Source: Shewanella sp. VB17 (GTDB lineage Bacteria > Pseudomonadota > Gammaproteobacteria > Enterobacterales > Shewanellaceae). From it: DNA of 64,000 bases. The DNA is taken from NCBI RefSeq assembly GCF_013248905.1, contig NZ_JABRVS010000001.1, positions 2,852,001 to 2,916,000 on the forward strand. Direction: 5' to 3'. Made by a program: the position numbers and the translations under genes. The notes beneath the pieces were generated by a model that was not told where the DNA came from, did no database searches, and saw only the letters and a list, made by a program, of their open reading frames with translations. Below are positions 33,667-42,920 of the stretch, one piece after another (position 1 is the first letter of the stretch; each line of letters begins with the position of its first letter).

Positions 33667-35520
33667 TTAATTATTTTTAAAAACGGATTGGTTTTTTATG
33701 TGAGAATGCTGAATATCGAGATGTTCTTTTTTATTTAATAATTCACCGCGTTTGAAAAGAACAATCACACTGCTGTCATATTTAACCTTTAGCAGATCAC
33801 AAATTTCAAGCATATCATCTTCGTCCATGGCTCTTTTGAAAGCATCAATTTGTCTTGAAAGATTATAAAGACTAAAGATTGATGCCATAATCTTTTTATC
33901 TTCAGTAGTCTCCCCTCCGCTAGGCTTAATGATTTTGTTAAACTCTATTGGTTCACTGTTATCGATCGCTTCGATGAACCGTATGGTGCGTTCCTTTGCG
34001 CTGCTTTCTGTATGGTTATCGTAAGTTGCACCATTGACCCATTGCGCTTTAATACTATTCTGATGCTCCACGCGCAAGGCTCGCCCTTTTTTACGAAATG
34101 GACCATTGTCTTTTAATAGCTCGTTACGGATGTGCCTTATTGCTTCTAATAGCTCGGGATCTTGAGTGTATTGGGTAAAGTCTGCGTGAATATTGTGTAG
34201 TTGTGCTGGTACACACAGATAACCTTCCGTTATGTAGGTTTTGCTATTGGCTAGCTTTTTTATGACGATGGATTCTTTCTGAGGAGAAATAGGTGTACCT
34301 CGGTCAAATCCATTCACTTCATATTTAGTGCATATTTTCTCGAAAACCTGACGTAGCCCCTCAAAGTCATCGGTTTGGTCTGTTTGTTCAAGGTGGTTAA
34401 GCAGGTCGCTATAGGCTTGTATGGCATCCAAGTTGGTATAGTGCTTTGCTTCAGTGTTTTGGTGGTAGCCGCAAGCACGACCAATGTTTGCTTGTACTAC
34501 CGCTGCGATATTGGCGATGGTGCTATCCCAAGTGGCGATTAACTGTTCTTTCATGGCGTGGCCGAAGTTTATCCCGGCGCGGAATCCCGCAACAGTAATC
34601 GCTACAATTTTTTCATCAAATAGAACGGCTGTTTCGTATGCTTGTTTAAAATCATTAATGCTGGATAACTCTTCATCGGGAATACCTGTTAGTTTTTGGC
34701 CGATGATATAGATTTGATCTTCTTCAATCCCTGTATCCAATAGGATTTTCTTAGCCTTATGAGCAGAATTATTCGGTACCCTTATAAGACTCCAGCCTGG
34801 TCCTTGATGTGTGTTAAATGAGCGAATAAAGCGACGGCGGAGTAGGGAGTCGTTACAAAAGTCACGCTGCTCCTCAGCAAGCTTTATTATTTGCTGACTG
34901 CTGTGCATCTGACGTATACCATGATATTCATCGCTTGTTTTATGAAACACTAGGCGAGTCTGAAAATTGTGCCTAAGAATTGAATCTCCACCTGCTGCAT
35001 ATAAAGCGCTAAAGGGCGTAGCGGAAATAAATCCTACTTTACATTGCTGATTTTCTTTCTCTAAATAATCAAATACTTTGCTATATCTCACTGCATCTGA
35101 ACTTGAACCATAGTGGCACTCATCAATAATGATGAGTTTGGGTTGTTGATTTTTGAATTGTAAGCTGAGTGCTTGACGGAAATTATTAAAGTTACTGACT
35201 ACAACATTGGGACAAGCAGATAAGTCATGCTTAGCTTGGTCGAACAAGGCTATGTCGGCCATTGTTACTAAGTAGAGGGTATCTTTAAGTTGTTTTCTGT
35301 CACATATTACAGTGTCGTCTAAGCTTTGACGTTGTAGGCAAGCTAAAGCAAGCGATATACCTGATTTCCCTGATTGCATTTCGGCAGCAATAACAACGGC
35401 ACGAGAACCAGAATTAAGAGCTATATGTGCCTTATTTGCAGCTTGCCTTTGATGTTCAAACGTTTCTTGCTCTATGACTTTTGCTATTTTTTCTCTGTGT
35501 ATGATGGCTTTATTTGTCAT
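33667..35520 (-). CDS. DECH-box superfamily 2 helicase-like protein, second of a tandem pair
   Basis: 617 residues from ATG 35520; an in-frame TTG at 35544 would add eight. Motif I is AEMQSGKSG (about 46-54), motif II IIDECHYGS (132-139), motif III ISATPF (165-170), and motif VI QANIGRACGYH (343-353): a complete SF2 ATPase core. The C-terminal ~260 residues are an unassigned domain (KAQWVNGATYDN, IMASIFSLYN, VIVLFKRGELL) shared with its neighbour. No nuclease motif is evident. Related throughout to the gene at 35581 and probably co-transcribed with it; convergent to pglZ. A role in phage or plasmid defence is inferred from context only. Confidence 0.8.
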   Translation of the reverse strand: MTNKAIIHREKIAKVIEQETFEHQRQAANKAHIALNSGSRAVVIAAEMQSGKSGISLALACLQRQSLDDTVICDRKQLKDTLYLVTMADIALFDQAKHDLSACPNVVVSNFNNFRQALSLQFKNQQPKLIIIDECHYGSSSDAVRYSKVFDYLEKENQQCKVGFISATPFSALYAAGGDSILRHNFQTRLVFHKTSDEYHGIRQMHSSQQIIKLAEEQRDFCNDSLLRRRFIRSFNTHQGPGWSLIRVPNNSAHKAKKILLDTGIEEDQIYIIGQKLTGIPDEELSSINDFKQAYETAVLFDEKIVAITVAGFRAGINFGHAMKEQLIATWDSTIANIAAVVQANIGRACGYHQNTEAKHYTNLDAIQAYSDLLNHLEQTDQTDDFEGLRQVFEKICTKYEVNGFDRGTPISPQKESIVIKKLANSKTYITEGYLCVPAQLHNIHADFTQYTQDPELLEAIRHIRNELLKDNGPFRKKGRALRVEHQNSIKAQWVNGATYDNHTESSAKERTIRFIEAIDNSEPIEFNKIIKPSGGETTEDKKIMASIFSLYNLSRQIDAFKRAMDEDDMLEICDLLKVKYDSSVIVLFKRGELLNKKEHLDIQHSHIKNQSVFKNN

Positions 35521-35580
35521 TATTAACTCGGTACCTGTTTCCAAGCACTTCTAGTAACTTATTCGGACTATTAGATGTTT

Positions 35581-37575
35581 TTAGAAAATAACATCTGGAA
35601 GGCCTGTGAATTGACTTTCGTCATTGATGTTGGTTTTCACATCAGGACCTAAATTGGCGTGCTTTTTAGCTGTTGATAACTCAATACTGTATTCACCACG
35701 TTTATACAAAACAAATAAGGTATCGTCCTTTTCAACACCAAAATGCTCACATATTTCATGCATATCCTGCTCAGACATGATTTTCTTTTTTACATCACGA
35801 CGGGATTGGTTATAGACACTAAAAACAGTTGCTGTGACTAACTTATTTTCAGATAGTTCACCGCTTCCGGGCATGACCACTTGGTTGTATTCTTGTTTTT
35901 CACCTTTGTCTATTTTTTTTGTAAATAGCAGGGTACGTTCTTTCATTGTACCTACTTTACGTGCTTTTTCTTTGTTGTCGTAGGTATCTCCGTTAACCCA
36001 TTGCGCTTTTATCCAATTTTTATATTTGCCGCGCATGGCTCTATGGCCTTTTACCTTTGGGCCATAATTTCGAAGTAACTCGTCACGTAACATGGAAATG
36101 GCTTGTAGTAAGACATCATCATCCGTGTGCTGTTTATAGTCATACTCTTCATGCAGTAGCTTTCCTGGTACAGCAATATATTTATTGGTGAAATAGGTTT
36201 CTACATCACCAATGGGTTTGCGTTTTTTCCGTTTTACGGTAATGCCTACATCTAGGCCTTGCACGTTGTATTCTTCACATAGATCATCGAAAAACTCTCG
36301 AAGGCCTTCGAAATCGGATGAACTGTGTTCGTTGGTATTTTTTTCAAGATAATCGAGCGACGCACTATAAGCTTCAGCGGCTGCCATATTGGTAAAGTGC
36401 AATGATTCGTTATTCTCATGGTAGCCACATGCTCGGCCAATGTTTGCTTGAACAACCGCTGCGACACTAGCTACTGTGCTATCCCAAGTTGAAATCAGGT
36501 TGTTTTTCATGAGTGGGCCGAAGTTTATGCCCGCACGGCAACCCGCGACTGTAATGGCAACAAGTTTCTCACCAAAATCTATAGCATCGTGAAACTCTTT
36601 TTTAAATTTATCTATATTGGTTTGTTCATCTTCGGGTACTCCACTCAGAGAAAGGCCAAGAATGAAAATATTTTCTTCAGGTACACCTTCTGCTAAGAAA
36701 AACTCTTTGGCTTCCATAGCGGTACTTGCAGGCACACGAACTAATGACCAGCCAGAATCTGGATAGTTATGAAAGTAATCTATGAATTCATTTCGTTCGT
36801 TAGAGGGGATCAAGAAGTTTTTATTGGTTGATTCAAGGCCTTTAACTTTTCCTGCAGCTATCATTTCACGCACGCCATAATATTCATCACTGGTGCGGTG
36901 AAATACTAATTTAGTACCAAAACTTCGGCGAAGTAAGGAGTTAGCTACAGCGCTTTGCGCAATACTTGCAGCTTGTGTTGCTGCTACATCATCTTGTTCA
37001 TCTACAGCTTCTTCTTGGATCTCTTTTGCTTTGTCATAAGCGGTTTCAGCCGCGTATAGCGCACCAAATGGGGTTGCTGAGATAAAGACAACTTTACAGG
37101 TATCATTTTCTTCGAGGTAATCAAAAATTTTGTGATAACGAACTGCGGATACGTTAGAGCCGTAGTGACACTCATCTATGATAATTAATTTAGGAGGATT
37201 TTCTTTAAACTCATTCTCTAAATCATTCTCAAAGCGGACAAAATTACTAACTATTACGTTTTTTGCACCATTAAGATCATCTTTCGCTTGCTCTAGCAAG
37301 GCTACATCAGGCATTGTGATTAGGTAGAGAGTATCGCGTAATTTCTTACGGCTTGTTATATCTAAATCTGAAAGGCTTAATCTTTGCTGACAGCATAACG
37401 CTAATGCAACTCCAGATTTACCTGCTTGCATTTCAGCAGCGGTAACAACCGCTCTAGTGTCTTTATCAAATGCCTCAAAGGTCTTTTTAGCTGCTTCTCT
37501 TTGATGATCATGAAGTGATTTTCCCTCCAGTACTTTTAGTACCCCATTCCTAAGCTCTTGTGCTGATTTTGCCAT
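35581..37575 (-). CDS. DECH-box superfamily 2 helicase-like protein, first of a tandem pair
   Basis: 664 residues; AAGGTGA lies 6 nt before the ATG at 37575. Same layout as the downstream gene: AEMQAGKSG near residue 47, IIDECHYGS, FISATPFGALY, QANIGRACGYHE, then the shared C-terminal domain with KAQWVNGDTYDNK, VTATVFSVYNQS and LFVLYKRGEYS. The main difference is an acidic insert after the SAT motif (roughly residues 180-215), absent in the sister. The two are old duplicates, not recent copies, since DNA identity is low. About 60 nt separate the genes. No BrxHI, BrxHII or Z1-type signature was recognised. The gene lies between a BREX-like operon and an IS30 element. Confidence 0.8.
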   Translation of the reverse strand: MAKSAQELRNGVLKVLEGKSLHDHQREAAKKTFEAFDKDTRAVVTAAEMQAGKSGVALALCCQQRLSLSDLDITSRKKLRDTLYLITMPDVALLEQAKDDLNGAKNVIVSNFVRFENDLENEFKENPPKLIIIDECHYGSNVSAVRYHKIFDYLEENDTCKVVFISATPFGALYAAETAYDKAKEIQEEAVDEQDDVAATQAASIAQSAVANSLLRRSFGTKLVFHRTSDEYYGVREMIAAGKVKGLESTNKNFLIPSNERNEFIDYFHNYPDSGWSLVRVPASTAMEAKEFFLAEGVPEENIFILGLSLSGVPEDEQTNIDKFKKEFHDAIDFGEKLVAITVAGCRAGINFGPLMKNNLISTWDSTVASVAAVVQANIGRACGYHENNESLHFTNMAAAEAYSASLDYLEKNTNEHSSSDFEGLREFFDDLCEEYNVQGLDVGITVKRKKRKPIGDVETYFTNKYIAVPGKLLHEEYDYKQHTDDDVLLQAISMLRDELLRNYGPKVKGHRAMRGKYKNWIKAQWVNGDTYDNKEKARKVGTMKERTLLFTKKIDKGEKQEYNQVVMPGSGELSENKLVTATVFSVYNQSRRDVKKKIMSEQDMHEICEHFGVEKDDTLFVLYKRGEYSIELSTAKKHANLGPDVKTNINDESQFTGLPDVIF

Positions 37576-37855
37576 GTGTCACCTTATATTTAAGAAGTTA
37601 ATTTATTCTGCTGCTGGGGACTCTATTTCATGTTCCTATTCAATGTTCAATAAACTGTAATCGCTTGAACCATGTTGACATTATATGGATATCAGTTAGC
37701 GTATCGAATTTAGCGGCAAAATAGAATGACTATATTTGTAAAATCAGTTATTTATTCATATTAGTAAACTCGTAGTGGGTATGTTTTCGAGCTCGAGTAA
37801 TAACAATAACTGGCGATATTATCGCGAATAATAATAAACGTGCTGGAGTACAAGG
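37576..37855. other. Spacer upstream of the helicase pair
   Basis: AT-rich region that should hold the helicase operon promoter on the minus strand. A 74-codon minus-strand frame further right (37748-37972) has a composition unlike the neighbouring genes and no ribosome site, and is not believed. No repeat or RNA structure was recognised. Confidence 0.4.
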
Positions 37856-37996
37856 ATGACGTGTTTTAATACTGGGTGGGGATTCCTCGTTGATTATCAA
37901 TTTTGGAATGAACGAGTGGGAATAATTACTGCGATAGTGGCTACGGTAGCTCTGGGTTTTGCTTGGTACCAAGTGGTGATCGGCAGAAGAGGCTAG
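37856..37996 (+). CDS. Small membrane protein ORF, probably cut by the IS element
   Basis: 46 residues from ATG 37856 with GGAGTACAAGG just upstream. After MTCFNTGWGFLVDYQFW there is one clear membrane helix (GIITAIVATVALGFAWYQVV) and a basic end (IGRRG). The stop TAG is formed by the first bases of the IS30 left end (37994), so the original protein was probably longer. No family recognised. It lies divergent from the helicase pair. Confidence 0.4.
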   Translation: MTCFNTGWGFLVDYQFWNERVGIITAIVATVALGFAWYQVVIGRRG

Positions 37997-38949
37997 ATCT
38001 CAGCAATAAACGACACACGCTTGCCTGTTAAATATTCATACGGACTCAGATAGTCTAATGCCTTTCTGGGTCTCATGTTAATCAAAAACTCAGCTTGTTT
38101 GATCTCTTTGTGTGATAGTGAGCCAATCGCCATTCCTTTGGGGAAGAAACGCCTAAGCAAACCGTTGGTATTTTCATTTAATCCTCTCTCCCATGAGTGG
38201 TAAGGTTTTGCAAAATAAATGTCACAACTTAATGCTTTACTTACTTTTTTATGACCAGCAAACTCACCTCCATTATCAAATGTTATCGTTTTACACATTC
38301 CTTGAAATGGCTTAAGCAATTTATTAATCGCTCTGGTCACCACTTTTTTAGTTTTATTGGGAACACGGCAAGTTACCAGTAATTTTGATACACGTTCAAC
38401 TAAGGTCACAAGATAACCATCTTGCCCATAAACCGTATCACCTTCCCAATGGCCAATCTCTATTTTTTCATCAACACAAGCAGGACGTTCACTGATATCG
38501 ACTCGCTCTGGGATAAGCTTTGCCCCAGCTTCAACACCACTACGCTTCTTATAAGGTTTGCCTTTTCGAGGGAGTAATTGGTGCCATTTTTCTCTTTTTA
38601 TGAGGTTGTAAATAGTATTGCATGACAAAGAGTTAGCACTCTTTTCTTTTTTCATTCGTCCTGCTATTTGTTCTGGACTGAAGCCTAATACTAACAACGA
38701 CCTGACGTGCTCTTTTAAGCTTGCAGAGCATTTAGTGTATTTAGCGGCCTCACTACGGCGTATTTGCATTTGCTGCTGTGCAGTCTCCGCACAATACTCC
38801 TTCATGCAGGAGTCAATGAACTCATTTGAAATAGTTTTATTACTACGGCCAAGCTCTTTAGCCATTTTTCTCGCTGAAAAATCTAGTTTACAAAATGCTT
38901 CAATCTGATACCGTTCTTTGAGCGTCAGTTGCTTACGTTGGTTTCCCAT
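37993..38949 (-). CDS. IS30-family transposase
   Basis: 318 residues, full length. The N-terminal helix-turn-helix region (LTLKERYQIEAFCKLDFSAR, then IAKELGRS-type repeat seen here as MAKELGRSNKTIS) binds the ends. The DDE catalytic core shows HWEGDTVYG (first Asp), TFDNGGEFAGH (second Asp) and GLNENTNGLLRRFFPKG (Glu). The frame is intact, so the element could be active. The stop codon overlaps the left terminal repeat. Confidence 0.92.
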   Translation of the reverse strand: MGNQRKQLTLKERYQIEAFCKLDFSARKMAKELGRSNKTISNEFIDSCMKEYCAETAQQQMQIRRSEAAKYTKCSASLKEHVRSLLVLGFSPEQIAGRMKKEKSANSLSCNTIYNLIKREKWHQLLPRKGKPYKKRSGVEAGAKLIPERVDISERPACVDEKIEIGHWEGDTVYGQDGYLVTLVERVSKLLVTCRVPNKTKKVVTRAINKLLKPFQGMCKTITFDNGGEFAGHKKVSKALSCDIYFAKPYHSWERGLNENTNGLLRRFFPKGMAIGSLSHKEIKQAEFLINMRPRKALDYLSPYEYLTGKRVSFIAEI

Positions 38950-39044
38950 TGTGGTTACCTTGGTGGATTGTGTGAGAGCCTGAAGCTTATAAGCAACTGA
39001 CCTTCTTATCTATACCAAAGTGTGTCGGTTATCCTTGGAATCTA
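37994..39044 (-). mobile_element. IS30-family insertion sequence, apparently complete
   Basis: About 1050 bp containing one transposase gene. The ends are imperfect inverted repeats of about 25 bp: the left starts TAGATCTCAGCAATAAACGA, the right (read inward) TAGATTCCAAGGATAACCGA; both continue CACAC. Length and organisation fit IS30. No convincing target duplication was found at these borders, so they may be off by a few bases. Confidence 0.8.
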
Positions 39045-39096
39045 AGGAGAAAGTCGACGAGCTACGGCTTATGCAGCATACGATAGTTATTTAAAG

Positions 39097-39312
39097 TTAT
39101 GCATAGAATATCAAATGTTTGCCAGTGGTAATGAAATTGAAATCACTATTGTTCATTTTAGTGACAGAATCAGCTTCTCCAGCATCATTAATTATTACCA
39201 AGTATTTTTTGTTATTGGAGAGTGTTAGCTCAAATTCTGTTGGTTTCTCGGTTGTTTTTAATGCTGTACCACTTGTGATGTCCTGATATATTTTGTCAAA
39301 AGAAAGACGCAT
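39097..39312 (-). CDS. Hypothetical 71-residue protein
   Basis: Short protein starting MRLSFDKIYQDITSG and ending KHLIFYA, predicted mostly beta. The ATG at 39312 has AGGTGA 5 nt upstream, a good ribosome site. No family recognised. It lies just outside the right end of the IS element, and an opposite-strand open frame also covers it. Confidence 0.5.
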   Translation of the reverse strand: MRLSFDKIYQDITSGTALKTTEKPTEFELTLSNNKKYLVIINDAGEADSVTKMNNSDFNFITTGKHLIFYA

Positions 39313-39663
39313 AAAATCACCTAAATCATTGAATTAAAACTACCAAATTTATCTAATTAGATTTTTTTGGAGGATTGTAAGCTTATGATATTATCAAATT
39401 AGCGTAGAACATCTATCAGGTCTTTACCTTAGATTCGATCACGTTTATGAAGATATACAGCCTTTGGATCCTAGGCGAGGGGGCTCAATATTCTGTACCA
39501 GATTAATATCTTAAATTTCCAGCACGTTATCTATCCGCCTTTTAAATGTATATATGATAGCTTATTCGTATTGATTAAAGCCAAAGTCATCAGACTGTTC
39601 AGCATAGGTTCAGCTCAATGATTGTACAATTTGCGTACTTTAATATAACCAGATGATGAAATC
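39313..39663. other. Intergenic region between two small hypothetical genes
   Basis: 351 bp with promoters expected on both strands. No open frame with a ribosome site, hairpin or repeat was recognised. Confidence 0.4.
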
Positions 39664-39927
39664 ATGAAAAATATTCCTTTACACGTTAACATTGAAGGCC
39701 AAGATCACACGGTTAATACTAACTGGCTAACAATCATGGAAACGTTGAAAAAGCGCAGTGTTGTTCAACATGAATTGACCAATATTTATCAAGAATTATC
39801 TGCAGGTATGCGGGTTACTACCCGAGGCCTAACACTCGCCCTTATTAAGCCAAGTTCTGGATTAGAAGGGATTATTCGTGAAACTAAGTTTTCAGAATAT
39901 GATTATGCGGACATGATGCGCGCCTAA
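39664..39927 (+). CDS. Hypothetical 87-residue protein
   Basis: Starts MKNIPLHVNIEGQDHTVNTN and ends YADMMRA; no signal or membrane segment, mixed alpha-beta composition, no family recognised. The ribosome site is poor (GATGATGAAATC before ATG). Coding seems likely because codon use is ordinary and no other frame is open. Followed after about 170 bp by a lipoprotein gene in the same direction. Confidence 0.5.
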   Translation: MKNIPLHVNIEGQDHTVNTNWLTIMETLKKRSVVQHELTNIYQELSAGMRVTTRGLTLALIKPSSGLEGIIRETKFSEYDYADMMRA

Positions 39928-40096
39928 TACTGACGGCATTATGTTTCAAGGAACGAAATAAAACTCATCATCTGATCATTAAATCTTTATCGGAATATTC
40001 GTATTCCGAGACAACTTATAACAAAAATTTAAAGCATATCGGTGACGTTTTGTCCTTTCTCATGGGACCGTTATCTTTTTATGAGGATTATTATTT

Positions 40097-41593
40097 ATGA
40101 AATACCGTAACCATTCTATTTTTGCCCTTCTTGGATTTTGTGCTGTGTTAGCACTTTCCGGTTGTGGGGGCAGTAGCGATGACAATTCTGGCACTGATGG
40201 TGGAACAGATGGCGGCACAGATGGCGGCACAGATGGTGTCACAGATAGTCCTGCATTAAAGTCACTTACTGTACCTAAGGTTGATTTTCAATCAATAAAG
40301 CCAGCAGATTTTGAGCTTGTTTCTGATGAAGAAAATATTGCTATAGACGATATGGTATATGAAAATTCTGCAAATGGAGAATCGTTAGCGTTTCTCGTGA
40401 CCTTTGAGGATTGTGAAAGTTGCGGTTTAGAGCCTGTGATGCCAACTGTCACACGTGTACTTGATATTAATAAAAAATACATCATGTTCAACATGGATAA
40501 CTCTACCATAGCATGGGAAGGTACGCGTTATTATGGCGACTACCCTTTGATAATGGATAAAACCAGCGGAAAATTATATCCGATCATTGTCGATGGCAAA
40601 CCATCTGAGTTTGATCACGATTTGTCTAATGAAAGTCCTTTTTTGAGCCAACAAAAGCAAGGCGATATATCTCCGAACGAAATGCTGTACAGCTTTGATA
40701 TTACTGACGAGAATAATTGGCATAAGCGTGGAGTCTTTAAGGCTGTAATTCATGATGATGCATTTGTTGTTGAAACTGTCATGCAAGATGTATATGCAGA
40801 TTATAGACAAGTAGAAATCGATGCATTAGGGAATATGCTGTTTCACTATCAAGATCCACCGGAAAACAATGTCGAGTTCTATAACCACTACGCTTATATT
40901 TCAGACAGCGGTAAATTTACCGAATTGCTCTATGATGACACACGTAATAGATATAATTCTTTGCGTGTTATAGATGGCAAATTGGCTGGGATTGATAGCA
41001 ATGACCCAGATTATTTTTCTTTTATTGAACCTCCGGTCAATAATCAGTTGGTATCGTCTAGAAGTCAGTATGAAATATTCGATGCAAAATTATCATCAGT
41101 CCCTTTAAGAAGTCAGGATATTGATGGTTATGATATGAATGTAAAATGCACCGTTAATCGATTAGATGAAAGTGGTTATTCATATGCGGTGAACAGCCTT
41201 TTGATCGATCCAGATAGACCCTATAGCTCTTTTGATGCACTGCGAGCTTCGCAACATACACTTTTTTGCTTGGATTACACTGAGTCGTGGACTGTTGAGG
41301 GAGTGACAGTGAAAGTTTTTTCTTATAACACACAAACGCACGAGTTTAATGACTTCGATACCGATATAATCTTGCATGATGAATTTTATATTCCAGGTCC
41401 AGAAGGTGAAGGTGGGCTAACGGCAGAGTCAGGTGTTGTTGTTGAATCTGATGAGGATATCATGCTTTATATGAACAGAATAAACAGTGATGAGATTGTG
41501 GAATACCATATAAACCCCACAAAGAAAACCGTTGATATAAGGATAAATAATGATTTTATATCCCCAACAGGTTTTGCAGTTATTGATGAGTAA
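40097..41593 (+). CDS. Lipoprotein of unknown function with GTDG repeat linker
   Basis: 498 residues. A lipoprotein signal peptide ends in the lipobox LSGC (Cys at residue 23). A linker of four to five G-T-D-G units follows, encoded by a 12-bp tandem repeat (about 40191-40240), which can vary in copy number. The rest is a large, acidic, beta-rich domain with no family recognised; Cys pairs (CESCG) could form disulphides. GAGGA lies about 10 nt before the ATG. Likely anchored at the outer membrane. A strong terminator follows. Confidence 0.82.
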   Translation: MKYRNHSIFALLGFCAVLALSGCGGSSDDNSGTDGGTDGGTDGGTDGVTDSPALKSLTVPKVDFQSIKPADFELVSDEENIAIDDMVYENSANGESLAFLVTFEDCESCGLEPVMPTVTRVLDINKKYIMFNMDNSTIAWEGTRYYGDYPLIMDKTSGKLYPIIVDGKPSEFDHDLSNESPFLSQQKQGDISPNEMLYSFDITDENNWHKRGVFKAVIHDDAFVVETVMQDVYADYRQVEIDALGNMLFHYQDPPENNVEFYNHYAYISDSGKFTELLYDDTRNRYNSLRVIDGKLAGIDSNDPDYFSFIEPPVNNQLVSSRSQYEIFDAKLSSVPLRSQDIDGYDMNVKCTVNRLDESGYSYAVNSLLIDPDRPYSSFDALRASQHTLFCLDYTESWTVEGVTVKVFSYNTQTHEFNDFDTDIILHDEFYIPGPEGEGGLTAESGVVVESDEDIMLYMNRINSDEIVEYHINPTKKTVDIRINNDFISPTGFAVIDE

Positions 41594-41639
41594 AACCTCG
41601 TTCTTGAGCGGATTAAGTCGTAGGTGAAGCAATAACACG

Positions 41640-41687
41640 CTTGATGGATAAAAACGTACCATTTTTATTCATCAAGTTTTCTCTTTT
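41640..41687. terminator. Strong bidirectional terminator
   Basis: CTTGATGGATAAAAA (41640-41654) pairs with TTTTTATTCATCAAG (41662-41676) with one G-T pair and a 7-nt loop, then TTTTCTCTTTT. It lies between the convergent lipoprotein and diguanylate cyclase genes and can serve both. Confidence 0.85.
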
Positions 41688-41745
41688 CCATACCTTTGAG
41701 CTTAAGCATCAATTAAACTATCCCGCTCAAGTGTTATGATTTTAG

Positions 41746-42771
41746 TTAACCTAGAATAGGCATGACTCGATTACGTCCTAGCCGTTTTGCTTCGTAGAGT
41801 AGGGTATCTGATTGCGATATCAGTTGGCTTGGTGAAATAGAGGGTTGCCACTGGGCTACGCCAAAAGAGGCGGTGATTTGGTTTACCATTAAATTTTTAC
41901 GCCTATCTTTAACCGATATTTTTTCCAATGCTCTGCGCATGGCTTCGGCTAATTGTCTGGCTTTTCTCAGTTCACTGTTGGCGGCGATGACCACAAATTC
42001 TTCGCCTCCATAGCGGTATAATTTAGTCCCTTCCTTACAAGACTCTCCCAAACGTTTAGCCACAGATTTTAGCACTTGATCGCCAAGTTGATGACCATAA
42101 TTATCATTAAATATTTTAAAGTGATCAATGTCGATAAGAATTAAGCATAATCCCTCAGGAGCTTGATTTAAGGCTCCTTTTAAGTCGGCATCGAAGGCTC
42201 TACGGTTTAATACTTGGGTTAAGGCATCAAATAATACGTCTTTTTCTGATTTTTTTAATTGGGCTTTTAATGTGTCTATTTCTTGTTGGGCACGCTGTAG
42301 ATGGTCGGTAAAATATTGGGTACTGGAGCGGATCTCATCTGACTCTTTGACCATGCTTCGCACCAAGCCTAAAACTTTTTCAAGGTTCACTCCTTCTGTT
42401 TCTATGCGGCTTAATTTTTCAAAATTGCTGGTGATTTTTTTCTGAAAATGAGACGCATCATTATTTGTGTCTTTTAATGACTGCGATAACTCGGTGGCCA
42501 TTGCTTCGAGATTCTGCCTCATGTCGATAACATCGATATCGACGGGATCAGAGACAAACTCACGATAAAGCAGCGTTGAATTGGACGCAGAGCACGTTTT
42601 GTGCTCGGCAATAATGTTATCGAGTTGCTGATTCAAACTGGGCTGCCGTTCTGCGACGTAGGCATACCAAAGAGCATAATTGATCGGAGTGGCCGGAATG
42701 TGATGCTTAAGCATCAAGGGGATCGCTTTTTTTAAATTAATCGCCGCTTCTTGCATTAGCTCTGTTGACAT
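41746..42771 (-). CDS. GGDEF diguanylate cyclase
   Basis: 341 residues, soluble. The C-terminal GGDEF domain is complete: LFDALTQVLNRRAFDADL at its start, IDIDHFKIFNDNYGHQLGD binding metal and substrate, and the active site YGGEEF near residue 253. It should make cyclic-di-GMP from two GTP. The usual RxxD inhibitory site before the active loop is replaced by KEGT, so product inhibition at that site is unlikely. The N-terminal 160 residues are helical with coiled-coil character (residues 130-165) and probably sense or dimerise; no named sensor domain. AGGT lies about 7 nt before the ATG. The chitinase riboswitch in this window would respond to the same messenger. Confidence 0.93.
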   Translation of the reverse strand: MSTELMQEAAINLKKAIPLMLKHHIPATPINYALWYAYVAERQPSLNQQLDNIIAEHKTCSASNSTLLYREFVSDPVDIDVIDMRQNLEAMATELSQSLKDTNNDASHFQKKITSNFEKLSRIETEGVNLEKVLGLVRSMVKESDEIRSSTQYFTDHLQRAQQEIDTLKAQLKKSEKDVLFDALTQVLNRRAFDADLKGALNQAPEGLCLILIDIDHFKIFNDNYGHQLGDQVLKSVAKRLGESCKEGTKLYRYGGEEFVVIAANSELRKARQLAEAMRRALEKISVKDRRKNLMVNQITASFGVAQWQPSISPSQLISQSDTLLYEAKRLGRNRVMPILG

Positions 42772-42868
42772 ATGGATACCTATTTGTTGTATAAATAAAT
42801 CATAGTTAAACAGGGTTAATCAAGCCAGTATAGACAGAGAATAAAATGAGTCGGGGTGTTGATGAATG

Positions 42869-42897
42869 GCATGCTCCCGTTTGTACCGAGAGCATGC
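42869..42897 (-). terminator. Hairpin after the MCE gene
   Basis: GCATGCTC (42869-42876) and GAGCATGC (42890-42897) form an 8-bp stem, just downstream of the stop of the MCE gene on the minus strand. No T-run, so the terminator call is tentative. Confidence 0.5.
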
Positions 42898-42920
42898 TAG
42901 CTGATTTTACATGGCTAATG

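Noticed and set aside
33667..37575. BrxHI, BrxHII or Z1-domain identity for the helicase pair
   Set aside because: Motifs II and VI (DECHYGS, QANIGRACGYH) and the C-terminal domain did not resemble those families as I know them.
37748..37972. 74-codon minus-strand frame beside the IS element
   Set aside because: No ribosome site, unusual composition, and the plus strand holds a better supported small ORF.
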